Positions 36,368 to 48,999 of a stretch of 64,000 bases of DNA are shown here, piece after piece. The notes under the pieces were generated by a model. The model worked only from the letters and a program-made list of their open reading frames with translations. It was not told the origin of the DNA and searched no databases. The DNA comes from Actinomadura darangshiensis (GTDB taxonomy: Bacteria > Actinomycetota > Actinomycetes > Streptosporangiales > Streptosporangiaceae). The translations under genes were made by a program, and so were the position numbers. Position 1 is the first letter of the stretch. Every line of letters starts with the position of its first letter. The DNA lies in contig NZ_SMKY01000007.1 of NCBI RefSeq assembly GCF_004349235.1, forward strand, positions 1 through 64,000. The letters are read 5' to 3'.

Positions 36368-37057
36368 CTATTGGACAGCCATCAAGGCTAGCAGCTCATC
36401 GCAGACGTCCCGCACGGACGTGTTGACGAGCGTGACGTCGAACTCCTTCTCGGCGGCGAGCTCGACGCGGGCGGCCTCCAGCCGGCGCTCGATGACCTCG
36501 GGGGCCTCGGTGCCGCGGCCGGTGAGCCGGCGGACGAGCTCCGCCCAGCTGGGCGGAGCGAGGAACACCAGCAGCGCCTCGGTCATGGACCGGCGGACCT
36601 GCCGGGCGCCCTGGAGGTCGATCTCCAGGAGCACGGGCTCGCCCCGGGAGAGGCGTTCCTCGACGGGCCGGCGGGGGGTGCCGTAGCGGTTCCCCGCGAA
36701 CTCGGCCCATTCGAGGAGCTCTCCCCCGTCGACGAGCCGGTCGAAACCGGCGTCGTCGACGAAGAAGTACTGCACACCATCGGTCTCACCCGGGCGCGGG
36801 GCCCGGGTGGTCACCGAGACCGACAGCCACACCCGGGGGTGTGAGCGCCGGATCTCGGCGACGACCGTGCTCTTGCCGACGCCCGACGGCCCGGACAGGA
36901 CCGTCAGCCGCCGCGCGAGCGGGCCATGCTGGCTGGAGCATTCCGGCGCGGGAGCGCCGGAGACGGGCGAGGTGGTGCCGGGACCGGGGAGCCCGGGCCC
37001 GGCCGCGGCGGCCTGACCGCCGCGCCCGCCCGCGAGTCGCGCGTCAGCGGTTCGCAC
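36368..37057 (-). CDS. gmk: Guanylate kinase with N-terminal extension
   Basis: Phosphorylates GMP to GDP. Kinase core from about residue 50: P-loop [25 protein letters not shown] (GMP site), [18 protein letters not shown] and [13 protein letters not shown], all intact. The start is uncertain: no ATG precedes the core, and the most likely start is GTG 37057, overlapping the mihF stop by 14 nt. That gives a 229-residue protein with a roughly 45-residue Gly/Ala/Pro-rich N-terminal extension not needed for catalysis. Confidence 0.93.
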   Translation of the reverse strand: MRTADARLAGGRGGQAAAAGPGLPGPGTTSPVSGAPAPECSSQHGPLARRLTVLSGPSGVGKSTVVAEIRRSHPRVWLSVSVTTRAPRPGETDGVQYFFVDDAGFDRLVDGGELLEWAEFAGNRYGTPRRPVEERLSRGEPVLLEIDLQGARQVRRSMTEALLVFLAPPSWAELVRRLTGRGTEAPEVIERRLEAARVELAAEKEFDVTLVNTSVRDVCDELLALMAVQ

Positions 37058-37370
37058 TTCCGCCGAACTCACGCTCCAGGGAGGCGCGCTGGTTGGCGCC
37101 GAGGCCCCGCACACGGCGGGACTCGGCGATGCCCAGACGCTCCATGATCTGCTTCGCACGGACCTTGCCCACACCGGGCAGTGATTCGAGGAGGGCCGAC
37201 ACCTTCATCTTTCCGATGACGTCGTCGGACTGACCCTCTTTGAGAACCTCGGCGAGCGAGGTTCCCCCGTGCTTGAGCCGGTTCTTAACCTCGGCCCGCT
37301 CCTTGCGAGCCTTGGCAGCCTTTTCCAGGGCTGCGGCGCGCTGTTCGGGGGTTAGGGGCGGAAGAGCCAC
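37044..37370 (-). CDS. mihF: Integration host factor, actinobacterial type (mIHF)
   Basis: A 108-residue nucleoid-associated protein. A basic helical N-terminus ([27 protein letters not shown]) is followed by a helix-two-turn-helix DNA-binding part with [25 protein letters not shown]. The family is unrelated to E. coli IHF and is found only in actinobacteria, where it shapes nucleoid compaction and phage integration. GTG 37370. It lies between pyrF and gmk as in Streptomyces, with 746 nt of non-coding DNA upstream. Confidence 0.95.
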   Translation of the reverse strand: MALPPLTPEQRAAALEKAAKARKERAEVKNRLKHGGTSLAEVLKEGQSDDVIGKMKVSALLESLPGVGKVRAKQIMERLGIAESRRVRGLGANQRASLEREFGGSANR

Positions 37371-38116
37371 GCCGGGTCACCTCAGGTTTCCACTCGACGG
37401 AGTCGGACGGGTTGGGAAACTAGCGAGTTCACCGCCCATAAGGCAACGTGAAGTGCCGTTTAGCCCGCCATAAATTCATGAAAATCACTCCCCGGAGTGT
37501 CCTCAATACGGAGTGTACACAATCCGGGGCCCTCGGCGGCACATCCCCCTGCCTTGCTGGGACTTTCGCGTGATCGTGAAAATCCCCCCTTTCGGACCCC
37601 AAATGCGGCACTCGGCACCGGTTTGCCGGCCCGGTTCCCGCCCGCGCCGGACCGTCCCGCGACGGCCCCGGCACCGCCTCGCGGCACCCGCCGGCACCCC
37701 CCTGTGAGGTCTCCCACAAATGATCCCGACCGAGTGACGCTCATCACGCCGGGCCGTTCCGCACGTCGCCGCGGGAGCGTTACTGTCATCCTCGACAGCA
37801 CGACCCGCCAAGATCCGCTCTCCGCCTCCGGAGGACTCCCGCACCGCACCAGCTCCCCAGCCCGCCGCCAGGGCGGCGTCATGGACGCGGAACCGCCGCC
37901 CGGCCGCCGACGACCGTCCGCGGCCCGGAATCGCCACTCCGCGTGAACGAGTTCGCCCGGCCGGCACGTATCGCAATGCGGCGTGACTCGGCCTCCGCAT
38001 TCGCATGCGACTAAAACCACAATGCGCGATCCCGTGCGCCGCAATACTCGTCCGCAATGCAGTTCTGTGCCACCGCGCACCCCAATCAGCGCGCGCCCCG
38101 GCCGCACGCGCGGACC
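37371..38116. other. 746-bp non-coding region upstream of mihF
   Basis: No convincing gene: open frames on either strand lack family resemblance and sensible starts. The half nearest mihF is less GC-rich and holds promoter-like and dyad elements, including CACTCC-cc-GGAGTG (37486-37499) and the octamer CGGAGTGT repeated 16 bp apart (37493, 37509). The half nearest pyrF has several CGCAATGC-like words (about 37972, 38019, 38040, 38053). This is unusually long for such a compact block. Confidence 0.6.
37417..37446 (-). promoter_or_regulatory. Possible mihF promoter
   Basis: On the minus strand TTGCCT (37441-37446) and TAGTTT (37417-37422) are spaced by 18 nt and would start transcription roughly 40 nt before the mihF GTG. 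Fit to the sigma-70-type consensus is moderate. Confidence 0.3.
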
Positions 38117-38818
38117 TCACACCCGGCGCAGGGCGGCGGCGATGGCGGCCGCGGCGGCGCCCGGGTCGGGGGCGCCGGTGATGGGGCGGCCGATGACCAG
38201 CAGGTCGGCGCCGGCGGCCAGCGCGGCCTCGGGGGTGGCGACGCGGGCCTGGTCCTGGGTGTCGGCGCCGGCGGGGCGGACACCGGGCGTGATGAGCGTG
38301 ATGTCCGGTCCGACCTCGGCGCGGACGGCCGCGGCCTCCTGCGGGGAGCACACGAGGGCCTGAGCGCCCGCCTCGACGGCGAGGACGGCGAGCCGGCGGA
38401 CGGCGTCCCGGGCGGGCCCCGCGAGGCCCAGGGCGGTCAGATCCGCCTCGCCCAGCGACGTCAGGACGGTCACCGCCGCGATCTTGCTGGCCGGGGCGGC
38501 CTCGACCGCCTCCCGGATCATCGCGGGCCCGCCGGCGGCGTGCACGGTCAGGTACGACGGCTTGAGGCGCGCCACGGCGCGGGCGGCGCCGCGCACGGTG
38601 GCCGGGATGTCGTGCAGCTTGAGGTCGAGGAAGACCTGGACGCGGCTGGCGCCGCGGACGCTGGCGACCACGTCCGGCCCGTAGCGCAGGTACAGCTCCA
38701 GGCCCACTTTGACGGTGGAGACGTGCGGTGTGACCAGGGTGGCCCAGCGCGCGGCCGTCTCCAGGTCGGGCGCGTCCAGCGCGACGGCGATGGGGGCGGC
38801 GGTGGGGGCGGCGGTCAC
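38117..38818 (-). CDS. pyrF: Orotidine 5'-phosphate decarboxylase
   Basis: Last step to UMP. A 233-residue TIM barrel of the pyrF type 1/2 actinobacterial form: [13 protein letters not shown] (substrate Asp), VKVGLELY, and the catalytic [14 protein letters not shown] (Asp-Lys-Asp set), with [20 protein letters not shown] near the phosphate site. GTG 38818 overlaps the pyrD stop (GTGA). The frame stays open far upstream antiparallel to pyrD, but that is a shadow. Last gene of the pyrimidine operon. Confidence 0.96.
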   Translation of the reverse strand: MTAAPTAAPIAVALDAPDLETAARWATLVTPHVSTVKVGLELYLRYGPDVVASVRGASRVQVFLDLKLHDIPATVRGAARAVARLKPSYLTVHAAGGPAMIREAVEAAPASKIAAVTVLTSLGEADLTALGLAGPARDAVRRLAVLAVEAGAQALVCSPQEAAAVRAEVGPDITLITPGVRPAGADTQDQARVATPEAALAAGADLLVIGRPITGAPDPGAAAAAIAAALRRV

Positions 38819-39795
38819 AGCTTCTCCTTCTCGGGCTCTTGCGGGCGCACCTGGGGCGGGACGTATCCGGCGGGCTTGTGCGCGAGGCCCACGGCGTCGG
38901 CGAGGCGGCTGATGCGGCGGGCCGCGAGGGCCTCCTCCAGTTCGCGCAGGACGCGCGGGCCGGCCGTCGGGTCGTGGAAGAGGGCGGTGCCGACGGCGAC
39001 GGCGGACGCCCCGGCGAGGATGAACTCCAGGGCGTCCAGGCCGGTGGCGATGCCGCCGACGCCGATGACGGGCGTGCTGGGCAGCGCGGCGTGCACCTGG
39101 TAGACGCAGCGGATCGCGACCGGCCGGACGGCGGGCCCGGACAGGCCCCCCGACACGCCGGTGAGGGCGGGGCGCAGCGTCTCCGGGTCGATCGCCATGG
39201 CCTCCATGGTGTTGATCAGGGTGAGGCCGTCGGCGCCCGCGTCGACGCAGGCGAGCGCGATGGTGACGATGTCGGTCACGTCGGGGGCGAGCTTGGCGAA
39301 GATCGGGACGCCGGGCCGGGCGTGGTCGCGGACCGCCCGCACGACGGACGCGGCGGCGGACGGGTGCCAGGCGAACATGCGCCCGCGGTCCTCGACGTTG
39401 GGGCAGGCGATGTTGACCTCGATCGCGGCGACGCCCGGGACGTGCCGGAGCCGCCGCGCCAGCTCGCCGTACTCCTCGACGCTGTTGCCCGCGACGGAGA
39501 CGATCGTGCGGACCTCCTGCTCCATGAGCCAGGGGAGGTCGTGCTCCAGGAACGTCTCCACGCCCGGCCCGGGAAGCCCCATGGCCGTCAGGAGGCCGCT
39601 GGGCGTTTCCGTCACGCGGGGTGTGGGGCGTCCCGCGCGCGCTTGGGCCATCACGGACGTGGTGACGAACGCGCCAAGGCGGGTGAGGTCGAAGAACGGG
39701 GCGAGCTCGCGCCCCGTCCCGCCGCACCCTGAGGCCGTCAGGACGGGATTGGGAAGCTCCAGGGGCCCGAGGGTGGTCGTGACCCGGTCGCTCAT
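38815..39795 (-). CDS. pyrD: Dihydroorotate dehydrogenase, class 1B catalytic subunit
   Basis: Oxidises dihydroorotate to orotate. A 326-residue FMN TIM barrel with [20 protein letters not shown] at the N-terminus, the catalytic cysteine in NIACPNV (class 1 type, not the Ser of class 2), the FMN lysine in FAKLAPDV, and [22 protein letters not shown] at the phosphate site. Pairing with pyrK immediately upstream (4-nt overlap, ATGA) defines the NAD+-linked class 1B enzyme. Confidence 0.95.
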   Translation of the reverse strand: MSDRVTTTLGPLELPNPVLTASGCGGTGRELAPFFDLTRLGAFVTTSVMAQARAGRPTPRVTETPSGLLTAMGLPGPGVETFLEHDLPWLMEQEVRTIVSVAGNSVEEYGELARRLRHVPGVAAIEVNIACPNVEDRGRMFAWHPSAAASVVRAVRDHARPGVPIFAKLAPDVTDIVTIALACVDAGADGLTLINTMEAMAIDPETLRPALTGVSGGLSGPAVRPVAIRCVYQVHAALPSTPVIGVGGIATGLDALEFILAGASAVAVGTALFHDPTAGPRVLRELEEALAARRISRLADAVGLAHKPAGYVPPQVRPQEPEKEKL

Positions 39796-40679
39796 TGGGA
39801 GCCCCCTTCGTTGACGCTCAGGACGCGCGGCGCACCGAGCGCGTCGAACGGGATGGTTCCGAGGTCGCCCCAGCGGACGCGGTCGCCGCGCAGGACGGGA
39901 CCGTCCGCGCAGGCGCGGACCATGCGGGTCACGCCGTCCTCGCCGTGGACGGGCAGCATGCACGTCATGCACACGCCGATGCCGCACGCGCCGGTCCGCT
40001 GCAGGAACTCCTCCACCGACACCTGCGAGGGGAGCCCGAAGTCGCCGGCGACCTGCGTGACCGACCGGAGCAGGCCGGTGGGTCCGCAGCCGTAGACGAC
40101 GTCTGTGCCCGTCTCCTCGATGACGCGGGGCAGCACGTCGCGGACGGTGCCCTTCTCCCCCATCGACCCGTCCTCGGTGACGACGGCCGAGCTGTCGCCG
40201 ATGCGCTGCGCCATGCGGGAGCCGAACACCTGCCGCGCGGACGTCCCGGCGAGGACGAAGTGCACCTGGCAGCCGCGCCGCAGCAGCGAGTCGGCGAGCG
40301 CGAACACGGCCGCGCCGCCGGGCCCGCCTGCGGCGAGCAGGCAGTTCACCGGGTCGCGCGGCAGCCGGAACGGGCGGCCGAGCGGCCCGACGAGGTCGAT
40401 CTGGTCGCGGGAGCGGCGCCCGGCGAGCCACGCGGTGCCCGGCTCGGTGTCGGCGAACACCAGCTCGACGGTCCCGCCGTAGTCGGACTTGACCTCGTGC
40501 ACCCCGAAGAAGCGCCGGACCAGGCGGGAGGTGTGCTCGCCGCCGACGGCGAGCGCCACGAACTGGCCGGGCCTGAACCGCTCGGCGATGGCCGGGGCCA
40601 CCAGCGTCATCGCGTGGTAGTCCTGCACCTGGCGGACCGTCAGAACCGTCGCCGACGTCTGCACCGGTGTGTCGGACAC
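39792..40679 (-). CDS. pyrK: Dihydroorotate dehydrogenase electron-transfer subunit
   Basis: A 295-residue FAD/[2Fe-2S] subunit that passes electrons from PyrD to NAD+. It has a ferredoxin-reductase-like FAD domain ([10 protein letters not shown]), an NAD domain ([30 protein letters not shown]), and an iron-sulfur cluster site CGIGVCMTC with a fourth cysteine about 15 residues on (RACADG). GTG 40679 has GAGGAGAGGGAG upstream, so the longer open frame is not used. Confidence 0.95.
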   Translation of the reverse strand: MSDTPVQTSATVLTVRQVQDYHAMTLVAPAIAERFRPGQFVALAVGGEHTSRLVRRFFGVHEVKSDYGGTVELVFADTEPGTAWLAGRRSRDQIDLVGPLGRPFRLPRDPVNCLLAAGGPGGAAVFALADSLLRRGCQVHFVLAGTSARQVFGSRMAQRIGDSSAVVTEDGSMGEKGTVRDVLPRVIEETGTDVVYGCGPTGLLRSVTQVAGDFGLPSQVSVEEFLQRTGACGIGVCMTCMLPVHGEDGVTRMVRACADGPVLRGDRVRWGDLGTIPFDALGAPRVLSVNEGGSQ

Positions 40680-40749
40680 CCGTCTCCCTCTCCTCAGTCG
40701 TGCGCCGCGCGGGCCGGAGCGGCGTCCGCCCGGCCCGCGCGGCCTGTCC

Positions 40750-44135
<3,386 letters not shown>

Positions 44136-44136
<1 letters not shown>

Positions 44137-45254
44137 TACCTCGACCCCTCCATCAGTTCGCAGAAACGGTCGAAGAGCCCGGACGCGTCGTGCGGGCCGG
44201 CCGCGGCCTCCGGGTGGTACTGGACGCTGAACGCGGGCCTCTCCAGGAGCCTCAGCCCCTCCACGCACCCGTCGTTCAGGTTGACGTGGCTGACCTCGCC
44301 GGGGCCGTAGGGCGTGTCGAAGGAGCCGTCGGTCGGGGCCTTCACGGCGAACCCGTGGTTGTGGGCCGACACGTCGACCTTGCCGGTCGTCCGGTCCTGG
44401 ACGGGCTGGTTGATGCCCCGGTGGCCGAACCTCAGCTTGTACGTCCCGAGGTCGAGGGCGCGGCCGAAGATCTGGTTCCCGAAGCAGATGCCGAAGAACG
44501 GCGTCCCCGCGTCGAGGACGCCTTTCAGCGCGTCCACCGCGTATCCGGCGGCAGCCGGGTCCCCAGGGCCGTTGGAGAAGAACACGCCGTCGGGGGCGAG
44601 GGCGAGGATCTCCTCGGTCGTGCTGGTCGCGGGCAGGACGTGAACCTCGCAGCCCCGCTCCGACATCCGGTGCGGCGTCATCGACTTGATGCCGAGGTCC
44701 ACGGCCGCGACCGTGAAGCGCCTCTCGCCCTCCGCCTGGACGACGTAGGGCTCCTTGGTGGAAACGTCCCGCGCGAGGTCGGCGCCCTCCATCGAAGGGC
44801 TCTGCCGTACACGCTCGACCAGGGCGTCCTCGCCCAGCGCTACCGCGTCGGCCCCGCTGAAGATGCCGGCGCGCATCGCACCCCTGTCGCGGAGGTGCCG
44901 CGTCAGCGCGCGCGTGCCCGAGATGGCGATGCCCACGACGCTCTGGTCGCGCAACGCCGAACCCAGCGAGCCGGTGGCGCGCCAGTTGGACGCGACCCGG
45001 GCGGGCTCACGCACCACGTAACCGGCCACCTGGATGCGCCGCGATTCGGGGTCCTCGCCGTTGATGCCGGTGTTGCCTATGTGGGGGGACGTCATCGCCA
45101 CGATCTGGCGCGCGTACGAGGGATCGGTCAGGGTCTCCTGGTAGCCGGTCATGCCGGTGTTGAAGACCATCTCGCCGAAGGTCTCCCCCTCGGCCCCGTA
45201 CGCGGCCCCGCGGAACACCCTGCCGTCTTCCAGAACGAGCAGAGCAGGGGTCAT
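44136..45254 (-). CDS. carA: Carbamoyl-phosphate synthase, small chain
   Basis: A 372-residue glutaminase subunit that feeds ammonia to CarB. The N-terminal CPSase domain ([11 protein letters not shown] ... [10 protein letters not shown]) precedes a class I glutamine amidotransferase domain with nucleophile Cys in [15 protein letters not shown], and the His/Glu pair in QYHPEA. ATG 45254 lies within the pyrC stop (ATGA); the shared base with carB completes the coupling. Confidence 0.97.
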
Positions 45255-46537
45255 TGAAGCTTCCCTTCGAGGACGGTCGGCTTGCCGCGCAGGAACGTCG
45301 CGACGACACGTCCGGGCAGCTCCAGCCCCGCGAACGGGGTGTTGCGGCTCTTGGACGTCAGCGCGGACGGGTCCACGGCGCGGCGAGGCGACGGGTCGTA
45401 CAGCGTGATGTTGGCGGGCGAACCTGCCTCCAGCGGACGGCCCTGTCCGGAAAGGCGGCCGATCTGCGCGGGCCGGGACGACATGCGGTCGGCGACCCCG
45501 GCCCAGTCGAGCAGCCCGGTCTCGACCATCGCCTCCTGGACGACCGGGAGCGCCGTCTCCAGGCCGATCATGCCCATCGCGGCGACGGCCCACTCGGTCT
45601 CCTTGGCCTCGACCGGGTGCGGGGCGTGGTCGGTGGCGACGCAGTCGATCGTCCCGTCGGCGAGGGCGTGCCGCAGCGCGGTGACGTCGTCGGCGGTGCG
45701 CAGCGGCGGGTTGACCTTGAAGATCGGGTCGTAGGACCCGGCCTCGCCGTCGGTCAGCAGCAGGTGGTGCGGGGTGACCTCGGCGGTCACCGGGCAGCCC
45801 TTGCTCTTCGCCCACCGGATGATCTCCACCGACCCGGCCGTGGACACGTGGCACACGTGCAGCCGCGACCCGACGTGCTGGGCGAGCAGCACGTCCCGGG
45901 CGATGATCGCCTCCTCGGCGACGGCCGGCCAGCCGGCCAGGCCGAGCGCGGCCGACATCTCGCCCTCGTTCATCTGCGCGCCCTCGGTGAGGCGCGGCTC
46001 CTGGGCGTGCTGGGCGACGACGCCGCCGAACGCCTTCACGTACTCCAGCGCGCGGCGCATGATGACCGCGTCCGACACGCAGTGCCCGTCGTCGGAGAAG
46101 ACCCGCACCTGCGCGGCGGAGTCGGCCATCGCGCCCAGCTCGGCGAGCTGCGCGCCGGCGATGGCGCGCGTGACGGCCCCGACGGGCTGGACGTCGCAGT
46201 ACCCGGCCTCGCGCCCGAGGCGCCACACCTGCTCGACCACGCCGGCCGTGTCGGCGACCGGGTCGGTGTTGGCCATCGCGTGGACGGCGGTGAACCCGCC
46301 CATGGCGGCGGCCTTCGTCCCGGACTCGACGGTCTCGGCGTCCTCGCGGCCCGGCTCGCGCAGATGGGTGTGCAGGTCGACGAGACCCGGGAGGGCGACG
46401 AGCCCCCGGGCGTCGACGACCTCGGCCCCGGCCCCGTCCAGCCCCGGGCCGACCTCGGCGATGGAGGCGTTCCGGACGAGGATGTCGGCGGCCTCGCCGC
46501 CGAGGAGCCGGGCGCCCCTGATGATGTACGCGCTCAC
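45251..46537 (-). CDS. pyrC: Dihydroorotase
   Basis: Cyclises carbamoyl aspartate to dihydroorotate. A 428-residue class I (PyrC type of Gram-positives) amidohydrolase with the metal motif [37 protein letters not shown], the TPHHLLLTD loop and VATDHAPHP (catalytic Asp). GTG 46537 overlaps the pyrB stop (GTGA). The expected actinobacterial pyrB-pyrC-carA order holds, but the small PH/hypothetical gene found between pyrC and carA in Streptomyces is missing. Confidence 0.96.
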   Translation of the reverse strand: MSAYIIRGARLLGGEAADILVRNASIAEVGPGLDGAGAEVVDARGLVALPGLVDLHTHLREPGREDAETVESGTKAAAMGGFTAVHAMANTDPVADTAGVVEQVWRLGREAGYCDVQPVGAVTRAIAGAQLAELGAMADSAAQVRVFSDDGHCVSDAVIMRRALEYVKAFGGVVAQHAQEPRLTEGAQMNEGEMSAALGLAGWPAVAEEAIIARDVLLAQHVGSRLHVCHVSTAGSVEIIRWAKSKGCPVTAEVTPHHLLLTDGEAGSYDPIFKVNPPLRTADDVTALRHALADGTIDCVATDHAPHPVEAKETEWAVAAMGMIGLETALPVVQEAMVETGLLDWAGVADRMSSRPAQIGRLSGQGRPLEAGSPANITLYDPSPRRAVDPSALTSKSRNTPFAGLELPGRVVATFLRGKPTVLEGKLQ

Positions 46538-47475
46538 TGGGCGACCTCCTGGCCGATGGCGGGCTCGGACCCGCCGAGCAGCAGGTAGAGGACCGCCATG
46601 CGGGCGCTGACGCCGTTGGCGACCTGCTCGACGATCGTGGACCGGACGGAGTCGGCGACCTCGGCGGCGATCTCCACGCCGCGGTTCATCGGCCCCGGGT
46701 GCATGACGATGGCGTGCTCGGGCAGCTCCGCCATGCGCTCGGCGTCCAGCCCGTAGCGGCGGCTGTACTCGCGCACCGTCGGGAAGTAGGCGGCGTTCAT
46801 CCGCTCCTGCTGGACGCGCAGCATCATGATGACGTCGCTCTTCGGGATGACGCCGTCCAGGTCGTAGGACACCGAGCACGGCCACGTGTCGATGGCGACC
46901 GGGAGGAGCGTCGGCGGCGCGACCACGGTGACGTCCGCGCCGAGGGTGTCCAGCAGCAGGACGTTGGATCGTGCCACCCGGCTGTGCAGGACGTCCCCGA
47001 CGATCGTGACCTTGCGGCCCTCCAGGCCGCCGAGGCGCTTGCGCATCGTGAACGCGTCCAGGAGCGCCTGCGTGGGGTGCTCGTGGGTGCCGTCGCCGGC
47101 GTTGACGACGCTGCCCCGCACCCAGCGGGCGAGCCGGTGCGGCGCACCGGACGCGCCGTGCCGGACGACGACGCCGTCGGCGCCCATCGCCTCCAGGGTG
47201 AGCGCCGTGTCCTTCAGGCTCTCGCCCTTGGACACGCTGGAGCCCTTGGCGGAGAAGTTGATCACGTCCGCGGACAGCCGCTTGGCGGCGGCCTCGAACG
47301 AGATGCGGGTCCGGGTGGAGTCCTCGAAGAACAGGTTGACGACCGTCCGGCCGCGCAGCGTGGGCAGCTTCTTGATGGAGCGGCCCGCGATCCGCGCGAG
47401 CTCCTCGGCCGTGTCGAGGACGAGCAGCGCGTCATCGCGGCTCAGGTCGGCGGCGGAGATCAGATGGCGGTTCAT
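46534..47475 (-). CDS. pyrB: Aspartate carbamoyltransferase, catalytic chain
   Basis: Condenses carbamoyl phosphate with aspartate. A 313-residue ATCase with the carbamoyl-phosphate loop [40 protein letters not shown], and the aspartate-domain loop MHPGPMNRG. No regulatory PyrI gene follows, as expected for actinobacteria. ATG 47475 overlaps the pyrR stop by 4 nt. Confidence 0.97.
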   Translation of the reverse strand: MNRHLISAADLSRDDALLVLDTAEELARIAGRSIKKLPTLRGRTVVNLFFEDSTRTRISFEAAAKRLSADVINFSAKGSSVSKGESLKDTALTLEAMGADGVVVRHGASGAPHRLARWVRGSVVNAGDGTHEHPTQALLDAFTMRKRLGGLEGRKVTIVGDVLHSRVARSNVLLLDTLGADVTVVAPPTLLPVAIDTWPCSVSYDLDGVIPKSDVIMMLRVQQERMNAAYFPTVREYSRRYGLDAERMAELPEHAIVMHPGPMNRGVEIAAEVADSVRSTIVEQVANGVSARMAVLYLLLGGSEPAIGQEVAQ

Positions 47476-48077
47476 TCGGCACCTCCCGCGGAACCGGCCG
47501 GCACGGGGCCGAGCAGGACCGCGTCCCGCCCGTCGTTCTCGTCCAGCAGGACCTTCACGGTCTCGCGCATCGAGGTGGGCAGGTTCTTGCCCACGTAGTC
47601 GGCGCGGATCGGCAGCTGCCGGTGCCCGCGGTCGACCAGCACGGCCAGCTGGACCGCGCGGGGCCGGCCGAGGTCGTTCAGCGAGTCGAGCGCGGCGCGC
47701 ACCGTCCGGCCGGAGAACAGCACGTCGTCGACGAGCACGACGACCCTGTCGTCGACGCCCTCGGCGGGCAGCTCGGTGCGGCCGAGCGCGCGGGCCGGCC
47801 GCATCCGCAGGTCGTCCCGGTACATGGTCACGTCGAGCGAGCCCCAGGGCACCGGGCGGCCCTCGACCTCGCGCAGCGCCCCGGCGAGCCGCTCGGCCAG
47901 CGTCACGCCGCGGGTCTGGATGCCGAGCAGCAGGACGTCGTGCCCGCCCTTGGTCCGCTCGAGGATCTCGTGTGCGATCCGGGTGAGCGCGCGTCTGATG
48001 TCGGGACCCTCCAGAACGGCCTTGGGCCGGGGGTCACCGTCCGCCACGCGCTGCTCCTGCCTCGGGGCAGCATTCAC
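47472..48077 (-). CDS. pyrR: Bifunctional pyr operon regulator / uracil phosphoribosyltransferase
   Basis: A 201-residue PyrR with the PRPP loop [19 protein letters not shown] and the family N-terminus [20 protein letters not shown]. It binds the pyr leader RNA when UMP is high and also salvages uracil. GTG 48077 behind AAGGAGGTT, which is itself part of the putative target hairpin region. First gene of the eight-gene pyr operon. Confidence 0.95.
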   Translation of the reverse strand: MNAAPRQEQRVADGDPRPKAVLEGPDIRRALTRIAHEILERTKGGHDVLLLGIQTRGVTLAERLAGALREVEGRPVPWGSLDVTMYRDDLRMRPARALGRTELPAEGVDDRVVVLVDDVLFSGRTVRAALDSLNDLGRPRAVQLAVLVDRGHRQLPIRADYVGKNLPTSMRETVKVLLDENDGRDAVLLGPVPAGSAGGAE

Positions 48078-48085
48078 CGCCTGAA

Positions 48086-48111
48086 CCTCCTTCCCCGCCT
48101 CACGGGACGGG
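48086..48111 (-). promoter_or_regulatory. PyrR-binding hairpin overlapping the pyrR ribosome-binding site
   Basis: On the coding strand a 4-bp stem CCCG/CGGG closes the loop TCCCGTGAGG (48094-48111), matching the PyrR recognition pattern TCCnGnGAGG. The Shine-Dalgarno AAGGAGG (48086-48092) starts one base later. In mycobacteria PyrR represses translation from such a loop; the same mechanism is likely here. Confidence 0.75.
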
Positions 48112-48136
48112 CCTTAAAGGACGTCTTGTCCCCCAC

Positions 48137-48142
48137 ACGTTA
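48137..48142 (-). promoter_or_regulatory. Possible -10 box of the pyr operon promoter
   Basis: TAACGT on the minus strand is about 60 nt before the pyrR GTG, at the distance expected for a transcript carrying the PyrR hairpin. No convincing -35 accompanies it. Confidence 0.3.
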
Positions 48143-48190
48143 GCAGCCGGGCGGGTCCGGCCCGCATCCGGACCGCTCCACGTCTTCGCA

Positions 48191-48206
48191 GGTGAGAGGG
48201 GTCACA
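48191..48206. promoter_or_regulatory. Candidate BldD box in the pyrR-bldD gap
   Basis: GGTGA-(6 nt)-TCACA (48191-48206); on the other strand TGTGACCCCTCTCACC. This resembles the BldD consensus AGTGA-n-TCACC. BldD represses its own gene in Streptomyces, so a site here is plausible. Only one half-site is a full match. Confidence 0.35.
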
Positions 48207-48334
48207 TTCGGCACCCTTCCGGGGCGCCGGACGGGACCGGGAACGGGCCGCCGCGCCTTGCCCGCGGGGCGTGGCGGGCGTCCGGGCGGCTCCGATCGAG
48301 TCCTGCGGATTTCGACCGCTTTTTTCCAATCAGC

Positions 48335-48363
48335 TTGACCTGGGGCCGTACCCGTTTTACCGT
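48335..48363 (+). promoter_or_regulatory. bldD promoter
   Basis: TTGACC (48335-48340) and TACCGT (48358-48363) are separated by exactly 17 nt, a good housekeeping-type promoter. It lies about 124 nt before the bldD ATG. The rest of the 409-nt pyrR-bldD gap holds the PyrR hairpin and a candidate BldD box, with no gene. Confidence 0.6.
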
Positions 48364-48486
48364 CACTGTCCGTAACCATCCCTGGGGACGGACTCCCGCG
48401 GCCTTCCGGCTTCGAGAATCCGTCTCCCCCCGGTGACTGAAGACCGGGGTCCGACGACGACGAAAGTGAGCCTGGGGGGCCGCAGA

Positions 48487-48981
48487 ATGCCGTCTGAATA
48501 CGCAAAGGCTCTCGGCGCGCGACTGCGCGCCATCCGCACCCAGCAGGGCCTGTCCCTGCACGGTGTGGAAGAGAAATCCCGCGGCCGCTGGAAGGCCGTC
48601 GTCGTGGGTTCGTACGAGCGGGGCGACCGCGCCGTCACCGTTCAGAAGCTGGCCGAGCTCGCCGATTTCTATGGCGTGCCGGTTTCCGAGTTGCTGCCCG
48701 GCGGAGCCGCGCCGAGCCCGCTCGGGCCTACACCCAAGCTCGTGATCGATCTAGAGCGGTTGCAGCAGCTTCCGAAAGACAAGGCCGGTCCTCTCGCCCG
48801 TTACGCCGCGACGATTCAAAGCCAGCGGGGCGACTACAACGGAAAGGTCCTGTTCATCCGCCAGGAAGACCTGCGTTCACTCGCGGTCATCTATGACAAG
48901 TCCCCGACCGAGCTCACCGAGGAGCTCATCGGCTGGGGCGTCCTCGACCCGGAGGCGCGCCGCGCCGTCGAGTCGTTCTGA
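48487..48981 (+). CDS. bldD: Developmental regulator BldD
   Basis: A 164-residue master repressor of sporulation genes. The N-terminal XRE-type HTH (about 5-65) reads ALGARLRAIRTQQGLSLHGVEEKSR, then the KAVVVGSYERGDRAVTVQKLAELADFYGVPV core. The C-terminal domain carries the c-di-GMP-binding signature RGD-x8-RQED (R-G-D-Y-N-G ... R-Q-E-D), the RxD-x8-RxxD motif required for ligand-driven dimerisation, here intact. ATG 48487 fits the family N-terminus MPSEYAKALG. Presence of BldD suggests a sporulating, hyphal life style. Confidence 0.96.
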   Translation: MPSEYAKALGARLRAIRTQQGLSLHGVEEKSRGRWKAVVVGSYERGDRAVTVQKLAELADFYGVPVSELLPGGAAPSPLGPTPKLVIDLERLQQLPKDKAGPLARYAATIQSQRGDYNGKVLFIRQEDLRSLAVIYDKSPTELTEELIGWGVLDPEARRAVESF

Positions 48982-48999
48982 TCCACCGCTTCACCTGTT

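Noticed and set aside
37497-37946. 149-codon plus-strand open frame in the gap upstream of mihF
   Set aside because: Pro/Arg/Ser-rich composition, no ribosome-binding site and no recognisable domain; the reverse frames are equally open, so I treat the region as non-coding.
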